The notes beneath the pieces were generated by a model. That model was given only the letters and a program-made list of their open reading frames with translations, did not search any database and had not been told where the DNA came from. From positions 1 to 64,000 of the forward strand of contig JAQSWN010000043.1 of the NCBI GenBank assembly GCA_029266615.1: DNA of 64,000 bases, given 5' to 3'. This DNA comes from Polyangiaceae bacterium (GTDB taxonomy: Bacteria > Myxococcota_A > Polyangia > Polyangiales > Polyangiaceae). Shown piece after piece: positions 61,592-64,000 of this stretch. A program made the translations under genes and the position numbers. Every line of letters begins with the position of its first letter. Within the stretch, counting starts at the first letter, position 1.

Positions 61592-61900
61592 ATGTACTTT
61601 GACTATGCTGAAACCATCACTCGAGGCGCGCTCGTAGTCATGGGTGTTACCAGCTGCGACATGGCGGCGGCTGCCGACAACGGAGCCCGGCAAACTCGAA
61701 AGAAGGCGCCGGTCACGCCTGCCATCGTCGCCGCTAGTCAGCAGGTCTTGGCCGAGCACGCCGACGCGCCGATCGGCAGCGAGTTTCCCATCGAAGTGGA
61801 GGGCAAGGCCTACGTGGCGCGCCTCGAGGAGCATGACAATGCCTCGGGCTCGCCTTCCCGTCCGGAGGGAAAGCACCCGGGCGTGACCGTTTACGAATAG
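61592..61900 (+). CDS. Small protein of unknown function
   Basis: 102-aa protein. ATG at 61592 is chosen because GAGG lies 7 nt before it; the same frame is open for about 50 more codons upstream. N-terminus has a mildly hydrophobic stretch (ITRGALVVMGVTSCDMAAAAD), then a charged part APVTPAIVAASQQVLAEHADA and FPIEVEGKAYVARLEEHDN. I recognise no family. It is convergent with pcm. Confidence 0.5.
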   Translation: MYFDYAETITRGALVVMGVTSCDMAAAADNGARQTRKKAPVTPAIVAASQQVLAEHADAPIGSEFPIEVEGKAYVARLEEHDNASGSPSRPEGKHPGVTVYE

Positions 61901-61943
61901 CGCTAGCGCAGCGCCGCTTCCCAAAGTTGCCGCTATCTCACAT

Positions 61944-61959
61944 GCGCTAGTACTAGTGC
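61944..61959. repeat. Imperfect 16-bp palindrome between convergent genes
   Basis: GCGCTAGTACTAGTGC at 61944-61959 is palindromic except for one G/T pair; the inner CTAGTACTAG is perfect. It lies between the convergent stops at 61900 and 61974 and is AT-richer than its surroundings. Confidence 0.35.
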
Positions 61960-61973
61960 CCCTCCGGCGCGCG

Positions 61974-62669
61974 TCACGAAACCGCGTGGCTCACGAGCGG
62001 GACGAAGCGGCAGCGAACGGATTCGTGAACCGAGAGCTCGCCCGCCGCGTCGCGCTGGTACGTCATCAAGAGCTGAGTGTCGGCGTCGCCGATAGGAGCG
62101 ACCAAGCGACCCAGCGGAGGAAGGAGCGCGAGTAGCGCGTCCGGCACCTTCGCGGCCGCCGCCGAGATCAGGATGCGGTCGAAGGGGCCGCGCGGCATGC
62201 AGGCGGCGCCGTCGCCGTGATAAACCGTAACGTTCGTGCGGCCGAGACGCGAGAGCGCGTTGCGCGCTCCTTGAGCGAGTTGCTGATGACGTTCCACAGC
62301 CTGCACGCTGTGGGCAAGGTGGCTCAGCAGACACGCCGCGTAGCCAGAGCCCGCCCCCACTTCGAGCACGCGTGAAGAGGCGTCCACCTCGAGCTCGCTC
62401 AACATGATGGCGACCATCGAAGGTTGGCTGATGGTCTGTCCGCAACCGATCGGCAGCGCGACGTCTTCGAACGAGCGAGAGGCCAGCCAGCGCGGAACGA
62501 ACGTGTCGCGGGGGACGCGGACGAACGCCTCCAAGATGCGCGGATCACGGATGCCGGCGGAGGCGATCGCGTCTAGCAGCTCTGCGATCCCAGCTCCGGC
62601 GCGGACCGCCTGAGCGGATCCCGGCGAGGACACCTCGAGCGACGGTTCTTGCGGCATTCGTGTCGCCAT
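61974..62669 (-). CDS. pcm: Protein-L-isoaspartate O-methyltransferase
   Basis: 231-aa SAM-dependent methyltransferase that repairs isoaspartyl residues in aged proteins. PCMT features: VRVPRDTFVP, ALPIGCGQTISQPSMVAIML, SAM motif I VLEVGAGSGYAACLL, motif II VYHGDGAAC, PFDRILISAAAAKVPDALL and LGRLVAPIG. ATG at 62669, with ATG at 62657 as alternative. Gap of 86 nt to the isochorismate synthase gene upstream on the same strand. Confidence 0.93.
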   Translation of the reverse strand: MATRMPQEPSLEVSSPGSAQAVRAGAGIAELLDAIASAGIRDPRILEAFVRVPRDTFVPRWLASRSFEDVALPIGCGQTISQPSMVAIMLSELEVDASSRVLEVGAGSGYAACLLSHLAHSVQAVERHQQLAQGARNALSRLGRTNVTVYHGDGAACMPRGPFDRILISAAAAKVPDALLALLPPLGRLVAPIGDADTQLLMTYQRDAAGELSVHESVRCRFVPLVSHAVS

Positions 62670-62755
62670 AAGCAACCTGCATGCCGCACGAACTGAGCTG
62701 AAAAAGCGTCGCGACCTGCTGCATTTTGTCCGGTGTGAGACAAAAATGAGGGGCG

Positions 62756-64000
62756 TTAACCGAGCGCGCTGAGCAGCACCTTCAGCTTCCAGCTCGTCTC
62801 GGCTAGCTCGCTGTCGCTGTCCGAGCCGCTCACGATGCCGGCGCCGACGTACAGATGGGCGAGCTTGCCGGTGATGACACCAGAGCGCAGCGCGACGGCG
62901 AACTCTGCGTCGCCGGCCGCGTCGATCCAGCCGATGGGGCCGGCGTACCAACCGCGCTCGTCCGGCTCGTGCTGGGCGATGAAGTCGAGGGCCGGGCGCG
63001 TCGGGTAGCCGCCCACCGCGGGCGTGGGATGGATGCGCGAGAGCAGGGACAGCGCGCTGTGCGGCTCGCGCAGCGTGGCACTGATCGGCGTCTTGAGGTG
63101 CCAGACGTTTCGCGCGCGATACGGGATAGGGTGCTCGGGGAGCGGATCGAGCTCGGCAAGCGGGCGCAAGCGCTCGAGCAGATCCTGCACCACCGGCGCG
63201 TGCTCGGCGAGGAGCTTGGCGTCACGCGTGAGCTGCTCGACGGCGCCGGGATCGCTGGCCGGCAACGTTCCGGCCACAGCCTCCGTTTCCAGGCGGGAGC
63301 CGCGCTTGACGAGCACGCGCTCCGGCGGTGAGCCGAGGAAGGTTGCGTCACCGACGCGAAACGCGAAGCGCGGCGCCATCGGCCCGGTTTCGCGCAAACG
63401 CGTCAGCGCCCGAGCGGGAGACAGCTCGCGAGCGAAGCGCGCCAGCACGCGTCGCGCGAGGACTACCTTTTGCACGCCGCCGGCAGAAATTGCCGCTTTT
63501 ACGCGGCGAATCTGCTCTCTCCACTCTTGCGCGTCTCGCTCTGCGAGCTCGTACGGGCCCGGAGCTTCCGGCTCCGGCAGGCGACTTGCCGAGCCCACTA
63601 GCTGCAGCGCTTCGTCCAGCAAGCGCGCGCGCTCGGCCGCGTTGCCGAGCTCATGCGGCGCCGCGACGAGCGTGAGCCAGGCGCGACCTTCGCGACGCGC
63701 GTACGTGACACGCGGGAGCAGAAGCTGCCCCTCACCGAAATCGCTCCACGGCGCATGCTCGGCCCGGCGAGTTTGAAACGCCAGCCCGCCCACGACGCGA
63801 GGCGCGGGCGCTCCCGCCTCCAGCGCCGCCGCGGGCTCGAGCGAGCTCCACAGCTGCTGTAGCTGGTGATCGAGTTGCTGAAACCGCTCCGAACCGCTGC
63901 CGAAGAGCCGCCGCGCGACGCCTAAGCCAACTAGCTCGTGGTCGCCGCCGCTCGACCAATACCAAGCGTCCACGCGGGGCGCGACCGCGAGCAACGACTC
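62756..64000 (-). CDS. Isochorismate synthase (5' end outside window)
   Basis: Chorismate-binding enzyme (MenF/EntC family) converting chorismate to isochorismate for menaquinone or siderophore synthesis. At least 414 residues; the frame runs to the window edge (ESLLAVAPRVDAWYW), so the start is upstream. Motifs: VQKVVLARRVLARF (general-base Lys), FLGSPPERVLV, LETEAVAGTLPASDP, HLKTPISATL, HPTPAVGGYP, ERGWYAGPIGWID and VGAGIVSGSDS. Menaquinone supply is the likelier role in this lineage, but the partners men or ent genes are outside the window. Confidence 0.9.
   Translation of the reverse strand, partial: ESLLAVAPRVDAWYWSSGGDHELVGLGVARRLFGSGSERFQQLDHQLQQLWSSLEPAAALEAGAPAPRVVGGLAFQTRRAEHAPWSDFGEGQLLLPRVTYARREGRAWLTLVAAPHELGNAAERARLLDEALQLVGSASRLPEPEAPGPYELAERDAQEWREQIRRVKAAISAGGVQKVVLARRVLARFARELSPARALTRLRETGPMAPRFAFRVGDATFLGSPPERVLVKRGSRLETEAVAGTLPASDPGAVEQLTRDAKLLAEHAPVVQDLLERLRPLAELDPLPEHPIPYRARNVWHLKTPISATLREPHSALSLLSRIHPTPAVGGYPTRPALDFIAQHEPDERGWYAGPIGWIDAAGDAEFAVALRSGVITGKLAHLYVGAGIVSGSDSDSELAETSWKLKVLLSALG

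Overview
The window is a GC-rich (roughly two-thirds G+C) bacterial chromosome segment with dense, mostly operonic genes. The lineage is inferred as Myxococcota, probably the Polyangia. The reasons are many lipoproteins with long Gly/Ser/Ala/Thr linkers after the lipobox, a Ser/Thr kinase with the HRDVTPHNIMV catalytic loop, an FHA-domain sigma-54 activator, ECF sigma operons, a Tad pilus locus with FHA-fused parts, and Cys-rich surface proteins. No rRNA, tRNA, CRISPR array, insertion sequence or prophage was seen.

Layout. 1-5.1 kb: partial GST, M15/extensin-like peptidase, tatA, a DUF2135-like lipoprotein and a HEAT-repeat membrane protein interrupted by a frameshift. 5.2-10.7 kb: CPBP protease, two fasciclin lipoproteins and a 774-aa lipoprotein. 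10.7-12.8 kb: nadC, biotin ligase and a small membrane protein. 12.8-19.6 kb, minus strand: Cys-rich lipoprotein, an ECF sigma operon that includes a double PARP-type zinc-finger protein, a di-heme cytochrome lipoprotein, and an FHA/sigma-54 enhancer-binding protein.

19.8-35.0 kb is one long plus-strand Tad (Flp) pilus operon: two Flp-type pilins followed by a hairpin, prepilin peptidase, TadE/TadG-like pseudopilins, CpaB, CpaC secretin, an FHA-fused TadA, TadB, TadC, an FHA-like protein, a TadD-like TPR lipoprotein, a second TadA, and three accessory proteins. The FHA/sigma-54 regulator is divergent from it, and the shared intergenic region carries inverted GGTTGC/GCAACC repeats and a partial -24/-12 motif, so it is the obvious candidate controller.

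35.0-38.4 kb, minus strand: LamG-like lipoprotein, Ser/Thr kinase and a membrane protein, joined by one-base stop/start overlaps. 38.6-49.97 kb: ECF sigma factor, a DUF1415 protein with an apparent internal deletion, NAD(P)H-hydrate repair enzyme, Lhr helicase, DUF1501 protein, S1C protease and a Fpg/Nei glycosylase. 50.4-53.9 kb: a TetR-controlled MacAB/DevBCA-type exporter operon with a striking three-half-site operator.

54.0-60.8 kb holds the most remarkable system: a complete mukF-mukE-mukB operon, in the same order as Escherichia coli. All three proteins show recognisable family sequence, and no JetD/MksG nuclease lies beside them. This is a MukBEF-type chromosome-organising condensin in what looks like a myxobacterium. 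The window ends with a 24-aa membrane microprotein, a small unknown, protein-L-isoaspartate methyltransferase and a partial isochorismate synthase.
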